DNA of 64,000 nt from G963678445 sp963678445. GTDB taxonomy: Bacteria; Hydrogenedentota; Hydrogenedentia; Hydrogenedentales; G963678445. Of the stretch, positions 8,111 through 18,168 are shown in pieces. Under the pieces are notes generated by a model. It searched no databases. It saw only the letters and a program-made list of their open reading frames with translations, and was not told the DNA's origin. The DNA lies in assembly GCA_963678445.1 (NCBI GenBank), contig OY782877.1, positions 1,860,001 through 1,924,000 of the forward strand, in the 5' to 3' direction. How positions within the stretch are numbered: position 1 is the first letter of the stretch; each line of letters begins with the position of its first letter. The translations under genes were made by a program, and so were the position numbers.

Positions 8111-11100
8111 TCAATCCGCTGCTACGCCAACGCAGAAGCCGTCTTCACTGCCTTCACACGCGTGGTAGTCGCCCGAATTGAAGAACTGGATCGAACGAAG
8201 CAATTCAGAAAGGCTGATAACCCAGTCCTGTGGTGCATAGTCACTACTGTGCGCCGAGCACGTCTGCGTTTCCGTACTGCGACCCGGTGCAAAACCATCT
8301 TCTCCGCTTTCAGAGCATTGGTAGCCGTCCGAATTGAAGAACTGGATTACACGCAACAATTCAGAGATGTTGATCTTTCCATCACCATCATGGTCCGCGC
8401 TATGCGCAGGAGGAAGCCCACCCTCGCCTTCTTCACCTTCACCCTCTTCACCCTCGCCTTCTTCTCCTTCACCCTCTTCGCCTTCGTTATCGGGCAGACG
8501 TGTCGCTAGAATCTGGCCACGGATCAGACCGTCGGGGAAGGAACTGGTGAGTACATCAATGTAATACAGGTTTTTCAGCAACTCTGCCGCCTGACCATTA
8601 TCCAACGTTTGGGTTATAGTCATCGGCGCAGTGCCAGAATCCATGTTGAAAACAACTGGCCCATTTTCGCCTTGCGGCGCATAGCATATGCGCGTTGCAG
8701 TACCGCCTACTACAAAATGGTTCAACTGAATCGTCAACGTAAACGAATTGGGTGTATCCGTCAACATCAGATAGCCTGTACCGGTGCCGGTAATCACCGA
8801 AGAGGCCGGCGGCACAACCTGCGGGCTACTCAAGTCTACTTGCAAGGTCGCCCCATTTTTACCCAACATCAATGCAACATCAAGCACACCCACCGTGGAG
8901 GAAGAGGTTTTCACATCATCGGTTACTTCGCAGCGATACTCGCCACTATCTTCAACCACGAGATTGCTCATCGACAACGTAGCCGTCGTCTCGCCATCAA
9001 TCGCCACATCATCTTTAAACCACTGGTAGCTCTTTTCACCCAAACCGCCGCTTACTGCGATGGAGAATTCACAGTCACCCGTTTCAAGACGATAGGTATC
9101 AATCGGCTGCACATCGAAGGCCAGCGGCTCCACTACCGACAACAAGGCAATGTTACTGTCTATGCTTTCATACGCATCGCTGATGCGGCAGAAGTAGACG
9201 CCCGCAGTAATCGAACTGGCGGATTCAATGGTGTACGAAGCGGAACCCTGCCCGACTTTCAATTCCATTGAACCTTGTTTTTTGTACCACTCATAAGTTA
9301 AGCCACCGACACCACCGCTCACTTCAACCGTAAACGTGTAGGGTGAGCCAATGTACTCAATACCACTTTGCGGCTGCGTCACAATCGCCATCGGATCATT
9401 GATATCGAGTACAGCAGGGTCGGTAAAGTTAAAGCCATTTGCATCCGTAATGTAGCAGGTATACGAACCGGAATCACTGGGCTGCAAACTGGCAAATTCA
9501 ATGCTGGCGGTATCGGTCCCAAAATCGGTACCGTCTTTGGACCATTGATAGTGGAAGGGGGGGGTGCCACCTTCTACCGCTACACTCAGCGTATGGGTGT
9601 CACCGCTGTATTTTATAGCGCCTGCTGGCTGCTGGGTAATGCTGAAAGGCGGCACCACCGTAAGAAAGGCGCTATCGGAACTAAGCGATTCGCGATTATC
9701 GGTAATTTCGCAATAGTAGGTTGCTTCATCTTCCGGCTGCAGATTGGTGAAGCTCAGCGTGGGGGAGTCTTCCCCAACGGCGGCATCGCCGCGGTACCAT
9801 TGATAATGGACGTCGTACAAACCACCAGTAACCGCAACTGTTAACTCCGCCGCGGTACCAAGATATACCAACTGCGCCTGTGGCTGCAGCGTAATCGCCA
9901 TGTGATTGGCAATTGTCAACGTTGCTTCCTCAGAAGGAATGGTAAACGTATCATCGTAGATGGTACAGCTGTACACACCACTATCTTCCAGCGTAGCTGC
10001 CGGAATAGCATATTCCGCCGCATCACTGTCCGGCAGATCTGCGCCATCCTTTTTCCACTGGTAGTGCATCGTACCCACTACCGCACCGACAGCTTGCACC
10101 GACAACAACACCGGATCGCCAACATAGGCCCCGGTATCCGCCGGAGGCGTCTCAAAACGGATACGATCCAACACCGTGATCGCTGCCGCGTTTGAAGTCA
10201 GCGTCACCACCCCCTTAGCGCCGTCATCACCCGTTATCAGGCATCGATACGAACCGGCATCAGTCAACGCAAGGGCGTCAATGCTGAACGTGCGGTTGGT
10301 GGCGTCTGGAATATCGGCAAAGCCTTCGCCGCCGTCAAACTGCCATTGGTATGTGGCTGCTGCTGCGCCGCCGTGGGCGGTAACACTCAACTCAAGCGGT
10401 TCCGTTACAATCAGATCAGCGCTCTGCGGATGCGCAGTGATTTCAAAAGCAGCTGAGCCTACCTCAAGCGAGGCCGGAGCCGAACGACGCGTCCAAAGCG
10501 AATCGCACATAGTTACCGTATACTGGCCGGTATCCGCAGGGATAGCGTATGGGAGGATATAGGCCGGCTCGGTCGAAACCACTGCTTCCGGCGCAAAGTC
10601 ATCGTCATCAATCGTTTCCCATTTGAATTCCACCGCGCCCTCTGGCTGGCCACCCGTATAGACAATGCCCATTTCTACCAGATCACCCGCTGCAACAGTC
10701 TGCGAAACCGGCTGGGTCAGAATCTGCAGCGGCGGATTGACAATCCCTTCCGCCTCCATAAACCCCTGACGATTGGTCGTCGCATTGTACGACGCCAAGT
10801 TGGTCTGTCCATCGCCATTCAGGTCCCCTGTGGAACCCAGCAGATTCGTCAAGCAGCCACCACCTGCCGCAGCGAAATCGGTGCAATTGAAGCTGTTAGC
10901 AAAATCGCTGATCGTACGATCGATTTGGTAACCATCGATCCAGGCTTCTGCAGAATCGACAACCGGTATACCACCCACCTTGGCGTAAACGTCGCCATTT
11001 TCACTGATGGTAAATGCGTCGATGGTAATATCCCCTTCGATGTCGTCCAGCATAGTCGGCAAAAGATCGCGAATAACAGTCAGCAAAATAGTGCTCAGCA

Positions 11101-11746
11101 AACTCTGCAGATGTTCTACCGATTTGTCTTCGCCTACCGTCATATAACTACCCATGAGGTTCAACAGCGAATCTTTAAGCACCGGGCCCGCCGAATTCAT
11201 CAGCGAATCCTCACCCTGCCAGAGACTGGGAATATCGAAGGTGTCTTCGTACACGGTCGACCCAAGCACTTTGAGTTTAATGTGCAAGGGCTGCCCCGTC
11301 GTGATGTCTTCGGCAATTTTTACCGTAGTTCCCATTAACTTTGCTTCTGCACGCACATTACGCAACGTGATTTCTGTCGTTTGCGCGTAAGCCGCATTTG
11401 CGTCAAAGGTATTGCGGATCAGGGTAACATCATCGGGATCCAGATTGGCGACCACGCTCTCGGCACCGTCATAGACTGCGCCAAGCAGATCAAAATGGTC
11501 GTCATCATGGATGCCATTGTCATCATTGTCCACCCCGCCAAAATACGGACTGGACTGATAGGCCACATCATCCCAGACAGCATCGTCTATCCACATCGGC
11601 AGCAAGTCGGCAAGCACCATATCCAAGGTCTGGAAGGTAAAGTCGATATCACGCTGGCTCTGGAAACAATCTGCCATCAAGCCGGGTGATGCAATGAGTC
11701 CCCAACCCAGCATAAGAACCAATAAAACACAGTAGGACTTCTTCAC
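8111..11746 (-). CDS. Giant secreted protein: seven Ig-like domains, CHRD domain, Glu-Gly linker, two SELLR repeats
   Basis: About 1211 residues. The best start is the GTG at 11746, with AAGGA 7 bases upstream and a signal peptide directly after it; the frame extends to an ATG at 11785. Order: N-terminal domain of unknown type with an Asp-rich 'DNDDNGIHDDD' (about 1-330); seven Ig-like domains of about 85 residues, each with a Y-Q/E-W core and a 'D-S/A-G-x-Y-x-C' end (about 345-965); a CHRD domain ('SPQVVPPASSVITGTGTGYL', ending 'FPDGLIRGQI'); a linker of EEGEG repeats; and two tandem modules with 'SELLRVIQFFNS' and 'SELLRSIQFFNS', EF-hand or dockerin-like in look. Such proteins are extracellular or cell-surface adhesins or structural proteins; the exact role is unknown. 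Confidence 0.85.
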   Translation of the reverse strand: MKKSYCVLLVLMLGWGLIASPGLMADCFQSQRDIDFTFQTLDMVLADLLPMWIDDAVWDDVAYQSSPYFGGVDNDDNGIHDDDHFDLLGAVYDGAESVVANLDPDDVTLIRNTFDANAAYAQTTEITLRNVRAEAKLMGTTVKIAEDITTGQPLHIKLKVLGSTVYEDTFDIPSLWQGEDSLMNSAGPVLKDSLLNLMGSYMTVGEDKSVEHLQSLLSTILLTVIRDLLPTMLDDIEGDITIDAFTISENGDVYAKVGGIPVVDSAEAWIDGYQIDRTISDFANSFNCTDFAAAGGGCLTNLLGSTGDLNGDGQTNLASYNATTNRQGFMEAEGIVNPPLQILTQPVSQTVAAGDLVEMGIVYTGGQPEGAVEFKWETIDDDDFAPEAVVSTEPAYILPYAIPADTGQYTVTMCDSLWTRRSAPASLEVGSAAFEITAHPQSADLIVTEPLELSVTAHGGAAAATYQWQFDGGEGFADIPDATNRTFSIDALALTDAGSYRCLITGDDGAKGVVTLTSNAAAITVLDRIRFETPPADTGAYVGDPVLLSVQAVGAVVGTMHYQWKKDGADLPDSDAAEYAIPAATLEDSGVYSCTIYDDTFTIPSEEATLTIANHMAITLQPQAQLVYLGTAAELTVAVTGGLYDVHYQWYRGDAAVGEDSPTLSFTNLQPEDEATYYCEITDNRESLSSDSAFLTVVPPFSITQQPAGAIKYSGDTHTLSVAVEGGTPPFHYQWSKDGTDFGTDTASIEFASLQPSDSGSYTCYITDANGFNFTDPAVLDINDPMAIVTQPQSGIEYIGSPYTFTVEVSGGVGGLTYEWYKKQGSMELKVGQGSASYTIESASSITAGVYFCRISDAYESIDSNIALLSVVEPLAFDVQPIDTYRLETGDCEFSIAVSGGLGEKSYQWFKDDVAIDGETTATLSMSNLVVEDSGEYRCEVTDDVKTSSSTVGVLDVALMLGKNGATLQVDLSSPQVVPPASSVITGTGTGYLMLTDTPNSFTLTIQLNHFVVGGTATRICYAPQGENGPVVFNMDSGTAPMTITQTLDNGQAAELLKNLYYIDVLTSSFPDGLIRGQILATRLPDNEGEEGEGEEGEGEEGEGEEGEGGLPPAHSADHDGDGKINISELLRVIQFFNSDGYQCSESGEDGFAPGRSTETQTCSAHSSDYAPQDWVISLSELLRSIQFFNSGDYHACEGSEDGFCVGVAAD

Positions 11747-12573
11747 AGCAGCATCCTTTTTTTTGGGCGTACGACAACACACCATGGCAGCCGTCGACGC
11801 AATATACTTATCCGCTCATAGAGAAAAATGTTACAAGGTCAATCCATCCACTACACATACCACAAGACACCATTGTCCCATCATGTATGCGGCACAAACT
11901 CAACGCAACCCAAGCCCGTGTTTCCGTAGCTTTCAACGATAGGGAAAACGATGCCGTTACGATATACGATAAATACTAGCGCACCGGTACCCGCGACCAC
12001 TATCCATGACGTTTGCCGTCCCTGGCCGTTGCAAAAGTTCTTTTTTTGACCGCTTCCGAAGCGTCAATTCTGTAAATAGGGCTTTCAAGCCACATCCAGA
12101 GCGCTATCGCCCTTTAAATTAGCAAAATCTTTATATTTTTATACGGAAATACCCGCTAAAAGACTATACCACTATAAACAAATGATATACTACGATTTCT
12201 AACCTGTCAAGAAAGCGTTGCACAAAGGGCACAGTTAACAGAAAAATCGCTCGCTCTTCCATTAAAAAACGCATATTTCGTAATTTTAGTAATTCATAGC
12301 CTCCCTTATCGCCCCTTTCCCATAGAAGTCCGTATAAAACACCTTTGCTGGACTCTAAAGCTTTAAGCTTCTTTAAAATCAAAGCAACCGTAAGATTATC
12401 GTCGTATTCTCGGCCGTGTACGCCACGGCATTTTTGGTGGTTTTCCCTGCTTACGTCGTTTATGGTATCCTTGATATATCTTGGCGGCGCCGTGTTAATA
12501 CATATGTACATCAAACGGGGGCGTTGAGGTTGGTATTCGCATTGCTTATAGTGAGCTGGCAGGGAAAGCGGTA
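11747..12573. other. Long non-coding region between divergent genes
   Basis: About 825 bases. A 177-codon minus-strand frame (12164-12697) is open but overlaps the start of the glycosyltransferase gene and has no domain, so I reject it. Bases 12015-12052 resemble the central part of dispersed repeat family 1 ('CCGTCCCTGGCC' then a T-rich run). AT-rich DNA at 12120-12200 may hold promoters. Confidence 0.5.
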
Positions 12574-13854
12574 ATGAACACAGACGCAATACGTTTAGTT
12601 GACTTCTGGATAGGGGTACCGCTGTGCTTTCTCCTAACCCTGTTACGCCGGGTCCTGCAAATCCTGCACTTAGAGCGCCCTGCCACATCCGCACCACGAA
12701 AAGTGCTTTTTATTAAGCTTATTGAGCAGGGAGCGACCGTATTGGCCTGTCATGCCATCCGCCATGCCGAAAATATGGTTGGACGCGAAAATGTGTACAT
12801 GTGCGTATTCGAAAAAAACCGCGGCATCCTGGATGTACTACAAGTCATCCCCCCCGAAAATATATTCGTAATTCGTTCCGAAGGCGCTTTCGTTTTATTG
12901 TGGGATGTTGTTCGCTTTGTATTCAAAGTACGCCGAAGCCATGTCGACAGCATTGTCGACCTGGAATTTTTCGCACGCGGTTCGGCCGTTCTTTCCTATC
13001 TATGCGGCGGCACACACCGTGCGGGGCTGCACCGCTTTCGAAGTGAGACCCCCTATCGAGGCGATCTGATGACACACCGCCTGGAATACAATCCCTATAT
13101 CCACACGGCACAAGCCTATATGTTACTGGTGGAAGCGTTAGAACACGACCCGGCGGGCACGCCTCTATTAAAACTGCCTCTGGAAGACGCGACGCCATAC
13201 TGCCCTCGCTATACGCCATCTGCAGCTCACCTCAGCCAAATGCAGGCCCTCCTGCATCACTCAGAAAATGAATCCGCAGGCCCTATTATCGTCCTGAATC
13301 CCAACACGATGGATTTATTGGGCGTGAGGAAATGGCCCGAAGAGCGCTACATCGCCTTAGCTCAAAAGATACTGAGCGCCTATCCCAAAGCACGCATTGT
13401 AATCACCGGTATCGCTGTAGAAAAACCAGCGGGAACACGCATGTCCACCGTGTTGGGAAACGAACACACTGTAGACTTAACCGGTAAGACCGATCTCCCT
13501 CTGTTGCTCACCCTGTTCTCACTAGCCGACGTGCTGGTAACCAACGACAGCGGAGCGGCGCATTTCGCTTCCACAACACCGATACATTCGGTCGTTTTTT
13601 TTGGACCGGAAACACCAGACTTGTTTGGACCGCTTGGCCCTCGCACACATGTAATGTTCAAGCATCTTTCATGCAGCCCCTGCCTCAGCGCATACAACCA
13701 CCGCTTCTCACCCTGCGACGACAATGTATGCGTACACGCGATCTCAGTCGACGCGGTCTACGAGCAAGTCTGTACATGCTTGCTGGAACGCGGCTTCGAG
13801 CACCCCAAACACTGTAAAACCAATCCGATAGACCGTGCGGCAAATGGAGAATGA
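12574..13854 (+). CDS. Glycosyltransferase family 9 (heptosyltransferase-like)
   Basis: A 426-residue GT9 protein, the family of ADP-heptose:LPS heptosyltransferases (WaaC/WaaF/RfaQ). It has two Rossmann-like lobes: an N-lobe with 'KVLFIKLIEQGATVLA' near residue 48, and a C-lobe with 'GPIIVLNPNT', 'LTGKTDLPLLLTLFSLADV', 'VTNDSGAAHFAS' and 'FFGPETPDLFGPLG'. The last two are the donor-binding signature. About 35 extra N-terminal residues form a hydrophobic segment that may anchor it to the inner membrane. First gene of a packed operon: the next ATG follows its stop codon directly. It probably adds a heptose or related sugar to an LPS core or other glycan. Confidence 0.87.
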   Translation: MNTDAIRLVDFWIGVPLCFLLTLLRRVLQILHLERPATSAPRKVLFIKLIEQGATVLACHAIRHAENMVGRENVYMCVFEKNRGILDVLQVIPPENIFVIRSEGAFVLLWDVVRFVFKVRRSHVDSIVDLEFFARGSAVLSYLCGGTHRAGLHRFRSETPYRGDLMTHRLEYNPYIHTAQAYMLLVEALEHDPAGTPLLKLPLEDATPYCPRYTPSAAHLSQMQALLHHSENESAGPIIVLNPNTMDLLGVRKWPEERYIALAQKILSAYPKARIVITGIAVEKPAGTRMSTVLGNEHTVDLTGKTDLPLLLTLFSLADVLVTNDSGAAHFASTTPIHSVVFFGPETPDLFGPLGPRTHVMFKHLSCSPCLSAYNHRFSPCDDNVCVHAISVDAVYEQVCTCLLERGFEHPKHCKTNPIDRAANGE

Positions 13855-14781
13855 ATGAAGGGTAAGTGGCCAAGCCCCAGAGCCATTGCATTTATAGTGC
13901 TTTTTGGCGTAACGGCATGGGGCGCAGTAAGCTTTTTTAACGGCGACTGGCGCGAAACGCTGTCACACTGGCAAAGCAGATGGATGGTGCTGTGGCTGGC
14001 GTTTTTCCTGCATCTTGCCGATGTATCCTTCGATGCCCTGCTATGGAAATGGATTTTACAGGATTTTGATATCCGCATAGACTATCGACGCGCCTGGGTG
14101 ATTTTCTTTTCCGGATTCGCAGGTCTATTGCTCCCCCTGCAATTAGGACGCCTCATCCGCTCAGATGGTATCGCACGACTTAAACTCGGCTCACTGGGTA
14201 AAGCGGCGCGCGCAGAATTTGTGTTGTTCTTCATGAGTGGCGCAGGCGCTGTCGCCATTGTAAGCGGCATCCTCACCTACGTTATCTTTCCCTGGGCCGC
14301 TCCCTTTGTTGCGCTCAGTGTTGTCGCAGGCTTCCTTTTCATGGCGCGTCCCGCATTCGCACTCCTACAAAAAACAAAGCTGACCTTCCCCGAAGGCTAT
14401 TGGTGGCGCCCACGCACCTATCTGCTGGCAGTCCTCACCATGCTAGGCTGGCTCATCGACGGCACCGCCCTATTCGGCGTTGTACATGGACTGCCCGGGG
14501 CTATCCAGCTATGGCAAGCCTGGCTGGTCATGACTGGTAATTGGCTCCTCTCCACCAGCACCGGACTACCCGGCGGCGTCGGTGCTATGGAAGGTTTCCT
14601 GGGCGTCTCGCTACGTTTTCTCGAAATGCCCCCCGCCGATCTTGCCTTTGCCGTAGGCGCATACCGCCTGGCGACATTTTGGGTGTGGATCCCGATTGGC
14701 TGGCTTTTCCTGCTGCGCGTAAACCGTTGGGTTGGCAGAAAAACCGAAGCCATTGGAGAGGTGCAGCAGAGCTATGAATAA
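13855..14781 (+). CDS. UPF0104 / LPG-synthase-like multi-pass membrane protein
   Basis: A 308-residue protein with about seven to eight membrane segments. It matches the flippase-like region shared by MprF and the UPF0104 family (lysylphosphatidylglycerol synthase transmembrane region). The conserved 'LPGGVGAMEGFLG' near residue 240 is the clearest signature. No aminoacyl-transfer domain is attached. Family members are thought to help translocate lipids or lipid-linked glycans across the inner membrane. Its ATG follows the stop of the GT9 gene with no gap, and its last 8 bases overlap the next gene, so it is translationally coupled on both sides. Confidence 0.85.
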   Translation: MKGKWPSPRAIAFIVLFGVTAWGAVSFFNGDWRETLSHWQSRWMVLWLAFFLHLADVSFDALLWKWILQDFDIRIDYRRAWVIFFSGFAGLLLPLQLGRLIRSDGIARLKLGSLGKAARAEFVLFFMSGAGAVAIVSGILTYVIFPWAAPFVALSVVAGFLFMARPAFALLQKTKLTFPEGYWWRPRTYLLAVLTMLGWLIDGTALFGVVHGLPGAIQLWQAWLVMTGNWLLSTSTGLPGGVGAMEGFLGVSLRFLEMPPADLAFAVGAYRLATFWVWIPIGWLFLLRVNRWVGRKTEAIGEVQQSYE

Positions 14782-15784
14782 GTCCCAGAAAGGCATATCG
14801 ATACGCACCGCCCTTACCGGCGGCTACGCCTTGGCACAAGCACGCCTTTTCGGTCGCGCACGTCCCCTCTTTGCCGAATGGAACCTCACCTTCCGCTGCA
14901 ATCTGCGCTGCAAGTACTGCGGCGCCTCCGAAGCGACATCAGAAGAACTACCCACAACGCAGGTGCTCTCAGGACTGGACGATTTATGGGCTCTGGGATG
15001 CCGCTGGATCACCTTTGGCGGCGGCGAACCCCTCCTGCGTCGTGATACCCCCCAAATTTTGCAATACGCCAAAGAAAAAGGCTTCCAGGTTTTCATAAGC
15101 ACCAATGGCTATTTCGTATCCCGCCATACGCAAGCCATACAGGACTGGGTCGATCACGTTAACCTCAGTCTGGACGGCGGTCGCGATATACATGACGCCG
15201 TGCGCGGCAAAGGCGCTTACGATAAAGTACTCGAAGCCATCGAAGTATGCGCTCGTATCGGCGTTTCAGTCTCGCTGCAATGCGTACTTTCCAGCAACAA
15301 TCTGGATTGCGTCGACGAAGCCATCGAGGTAGCCGAAAGATATCACGTACCCATCATGTTTCAACCTGCTACCCAATGGAAAGACTCCTCCACGGCGGAC
15401 AACCCGATTGCACCCGAACCCGAAGCCTACCGACGCGCCATTGCGCATGTGGTCAAGCGCAAAAAAGAAGGCGCACCCGTGCGCAATTCCCTGGTTGGCC
15501 TGGCGCATCTGGCGCACTGGCCCAATTCCACGCCCATTGCCTGCACCGCAGGCCTGCTCACCTGTACCATCGAGCCCGACGGCACCTTGCTGGCCTGCCA
15601 TCAATGCGAAGTAGGCGGTTTCTTAAAAGGAAACACACATAAAGAAAGTCTGAAAGAACAATACAACACCCTGGCCCGTCCCAAACCCTGCCGCCAATGC
15701 TGGTGTGCCCCCGTGGTGGAACTGGCCTTACTGTTCTCCATGCGTCCCGGAGCCCTCTGGAACGCAATACGAATGTTTTTATAA
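14774..15784 (+). CDS. Radical SAM protein with SPASM-like C-terminal cysteines
   Basis: A 336-residue radical SAM enzyme. The 4Fe-4S cluster motif 'CNLRCKYC' is near residue 42, followed by 'ITFGGGEPLLR' and 'VNLSLDGG' of the SAM-binding barrel. The C-terminal region carries further cysteines ('CTAGLLTCTIEPDGTLLACHQC' in two pieces, then 'CRQCWC'), like the auxiliary-cluster SPASM/twitch domains. The ATG at 14774 overlaps the preceding stop codon. The substrate is unknown; the operon context (glycosyltransferase, carbamoyltransferase, HisH/HisF-like pair) suggests modification of a sugar or glycan lipid. Peptide maturation is less likely because no small precursor gene is seen. Confidence 0.85.
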   Translation: MNKSQKGISIRTALTGGYALAQARLFGRARPLFAEWNLTFRCNLRCKYCGASEATSEELPTTQVLSGLDDLWALGCRWITFGGGEPLLRRDTPQILQYAKEKGFQVFISTNGYFVSRHTQAIQDWVDHVNLSLDGGRDIHDAVRGKGAYDKVLEAIEVCARIGVSVSLQCVLSSNNLDCVDEAIEVAERYHVPIMFQPATQWKDSSTADNPIAPEPEAYRRAIAHVVKRKKEGAPVRNSLVGLAHLAHWPNSTPIACTAGLLTCTIEPDGTLLACHQCEVGGFLKGNTHKESLKEQYNTLARPKPCRQCWCAPVVELALLFSMRPGALWNAIRMFL

Positions 15785-15812
15785 AACACAACACGAATAG
15801 ACTAACGGCATT

Positions 15813-17540
15813 ATGATTTCTTTAGGTATAAATGAAGATCTGTTCGATTCCGGCGTTGTTCTATGCGAAGACGGCCATATACTTTTTGCCGCAAACGAAG
15901 AGCGCTATACACGTCGCAAAAACGAAGGCGGATTTCCACACCACAGCCTGGCCGCCATGTTTGCCTACACCGGTATCGAACCCGAAGCGATTGACCAGAT
16001 TTACATGGTAGGCCATATGACGCCCCCTTTCCCGGTACGTCTCTGTCCTTTCCTTCACAGCTGGCTTTTCGAAGCAAAACGAAATAAACGCGTCACGCTT
16101 TTCAAACGCCTTATGGACGCCGTCACCTTTCTTACTCCCATCTCGCATTCGTCTGAAGATTCACGGATGCGAAGCATCGTGCGTCCCTTGCTGCCCCCCG
16201 TAACACGTCGCCAATTCCCCAAACCCCTGCAGAAAACACCCCTGAAATTCGTAGAACACCACACCGCCCATGCAGCAGGCGCATGGAAATGCTCTGGCTT
16301 CGACGAAACTCTCTGTATCACCGCCGACGGTATGGGCGATGGTCTGTCGCTCACTGTATCACACTGTGGAGGTGGGGGAGAGCAGGGCATAGAACGCCTT
16401 TGGGCCGCCGCCGCCCGCGACTCCTTCGGCCTCTTCTTTGAAGTTCTGGCCGAAGGCTTTGGCTTCACGCCTTGCCGCGACGAAGGCAAAGTAACCGGCC
16501 TCGCCGCTTGTGGCGATCCGGCAGCGGTCCAGGAAGACGCACCACTGGTCATGCAAGAAGGCCGTTTGCACTACACGGGCCCGCTGGGACGCGAAGGCGT
16601 GCGCTGGGTACGTGAAAAACTCCTGCCACGCTACGGTCGCGAAAACATCTCCGCCTGGGCACAGGATGTTCTGGAAATGCAGATGACCGCCATTGCCCAA
16701 TGGTGGCTCAAAGAACGCGGCCTGCGTCGACTCGCCGTCGCAGGCGGCGTCTTCGCCAACGTAAAACTCAACCAACGCCTGCACGAACTACCCGAAGTCG
16801 ATACCCTCTTCGTATACCCCAACATGGGCGATGGCGGCCTTGGCCTTGGCGCTATTTGTGCTGAAGAAAATTTCGCGCCAAAGCGCATCGAAAACGTTTT
16901 TCTCGGCGAATCCTTCGACGACGACGCCATCGAAGCGGTCTTAAACGCCGAGGGCTTGTCCTATGAAAAACCAGAGGATATAGAAACGCACGCGGGCGCC
17001 CTGCTTGCACAAGGCCACATCGTAGCCCGCTTCTCCGGACGCATGGAGTGGGGGCCACGCGCCTTGGGTAACCGTTCGATTCTCGTGCGCACCACCGACC
17101 GCGCTGTAGTCGATCGACTGAACACCCTGTTGCAGCGTAGCGACTTCATGCCCTTTGCGCCGGCAGTCTTAGCCGAAGATGCCGAACTTTACTGCAAAGA
17201 TATCAAGCCGGGACGCCTCGCAGCGGAATTCATGACGGTATGCTTCGATTGCACCGATCGTATGAAGCAGGAACACCCCGCTATCGTCCACGTAGACGGC
17301 ACCGCCCGCGCCCAACTGGTCTCGGAAACCACTAACCCCGGCTTCCACAAAATTCTCAAAACTTTCAAGGCCCACAGCGGCAGCGGCGTACTGCTCAACA
17401 CCAGTTTCAATATCCACGAAGAGCCTATCGTCTGCACGCCTCACGAAGCCGTGCGCGCCTTTTTATCCGCACAACTGGACTACCTGGCCATTGGCCCCTA
17501 TATTGTTTCCGGAACCCGCACAAAAAAAGGACAGAACTAA
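15813..17540 (+). CDS. NodU/CmcH family carbamoyltransferase
   Basis: A 575-residue O-carbamoyltransferase. The family moves a carbamoyl group from carbamoyl phosphate, through carbamoyl-AMP, to a hydroxyl on a sugar or antibiotic. The N-terminal Kae1-like domain shows 'GINEDLFDSGVVL', the metal-binding 'VEHHTAHAAGAW' and 'CITADGMGDGLS'; the C-terminal YrdC-like half shows 'GRMEWGPRALGNRSIL', 'MPFAPAVL' and 'LLNTSFNIHEEPIV'. Length matches NodU proteins (about 560-600). The start is an ATG 28 bases after the radical SAM gene. Context suggests carbamoylation of a surface glycan sugar. Confidence 0.93.
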   Translation: MISLGINEDLFDSGVVLCEDGHILFAANEERYTRRKNEGGFPHHSLAAMFAYTGIEPEAIDQIYMVGHMTPPFPVRLCPFLHSWLFEAKRNKRVTLFKRLMDAVTFLTPISHSSEDSRMRSIVRPLLPPVTRRQFPKPLQKTPLKFVEHHTAHAAGAWKCSGFDETLCITADGMGDGLSLTVSHCGGGGEQGIERLWAAAARDSFGLFFEVLAEGFGFTPCRDEGKVTGLAACGDPAAVQEDAPLVMQEGRLHYTGPLGREGVRWVREKLLPRYGRENISAWAQDVLEMQMTAIAQWWLKERGLRRLAVAGGVFANVKLNQRLHELPEVDTLFVYPNMGDGGLGLGAICAEENFAPKRIENVFLGESFDDDAIEAVLNAEGLSYEKPEDIETHAGALLAQGHIVARFSGRMEWGPRALGNRSILVRTTDRAVVDRLNTLLQRSDFMPFAPAVLAEDAELYCKDIKPGRLAAEFMTVCFDCTDRMKQEHPAIVHVDGTARAQLVSETTNPGFHKILKTFKAHSGSGVLLNTSFNIHEEPIVCTPHEAVRAFLSAQLDYLAIGPYIVSGTRTKKGQN

Positions 17541-17541
17541 C

Positions 17542-18168
17542 GTGATTGCAATTGTACATTACGGCATCGGCAATCTGGATTCCGTAGCGCGTGCATTTCG
17601 AAAATGCGACGCCGAAGTAACCCTTGCCGCTACGCCCGAGGCCCTTGCCGAAGCCGACCATATTGTACTCCCCGGTGTGGGTTCATTTGCCAAGGCCATG
17701 GACTTTCTGAACGACAGCGGGCTGCTTCCCGTGTTAGAACAAAAAGTACACGAAGACCATACGCCTATACTCGGTATCTGCCTGGGATTCCAGATGTTTA
17801 CGAAACACAGTGAAGAAGGCAACGTTGCAGGCCTGGGCTGGATCGACGGCGAAACTAAACGTTTCCGTTTCGATGAACTAGACCCCGCACCCAAGATGCC
17901 GCACCTGGGCTGGAACGATGTGCAACGCAAAAAAGACGGCCCCCTCTTCGCCAATGTACCCCAGGCCGCCTGCTTCTACTTTGCCCACTCCTACTGCGTT
18001 TCCTGCACCGACACCTCCGTTGTCCTAGGAACCACTTCATACGGCTATGAATACGTCTCCGCAGTGCAACGCGACAACATCTTCGGCACCCAGTTCCACC
18101 CCGAAAAAAGCCACGCGGCCGGTTTACAGATCATCCGAAACTTCATAGGATACCAGCACCATGCATAA
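17542..18168 (+). CDS. HisH-like glutamine amidotransferase (probable sugar-amidination type)
   Basis: A 208-residue class I glutamine amidotransferase of the HisH family. It releases ammonia from glutamine and passes it to a partner HisF-like barrel. The nucleophile elbow 'GICLGFQMF' (Cys near residue 80) and 'QFHPEKSH' (His and Glu near 185-187) complete the triad. The start is the GTG at 17542 with AAAGGACAG upstream, immediately after the carbamoyltransferase stop. Its last 8 bases overlap the WbuZ/HisF-like gene. No other histidine genes are present, so it most likely belongs to the glycan branch of the family (WbuY/HisH2) and not to histidine synthesis. Confidence 0.87.
   Translation: MIAIVHYGIGNLDSVARAFRKCDAEVTLAATPEALAEADHIVLPGVGSFAKAMDFLNDSGLLPVLEQKVHEDHTPILGICLGFQMFTKHSEEGNVAGLGWIDGETKRFRFDELDPAPKMPHLGWNDVQRKKDGPLFANVPQAACFYFAHSYCVSCTDTSVVLGTTSYGYEYVSAVQRDNIFGTQFHPEKSHAAGLQIIRNFIGYQHHA

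Noticed and set aside
12164..12697. 177-codon minus-strand frame before the GT9 gene
   Set aside because: Runs into the GT9 coding region on the opposite strand, has no recognisable domain, and its sequence looks like translated non-coding DNA.
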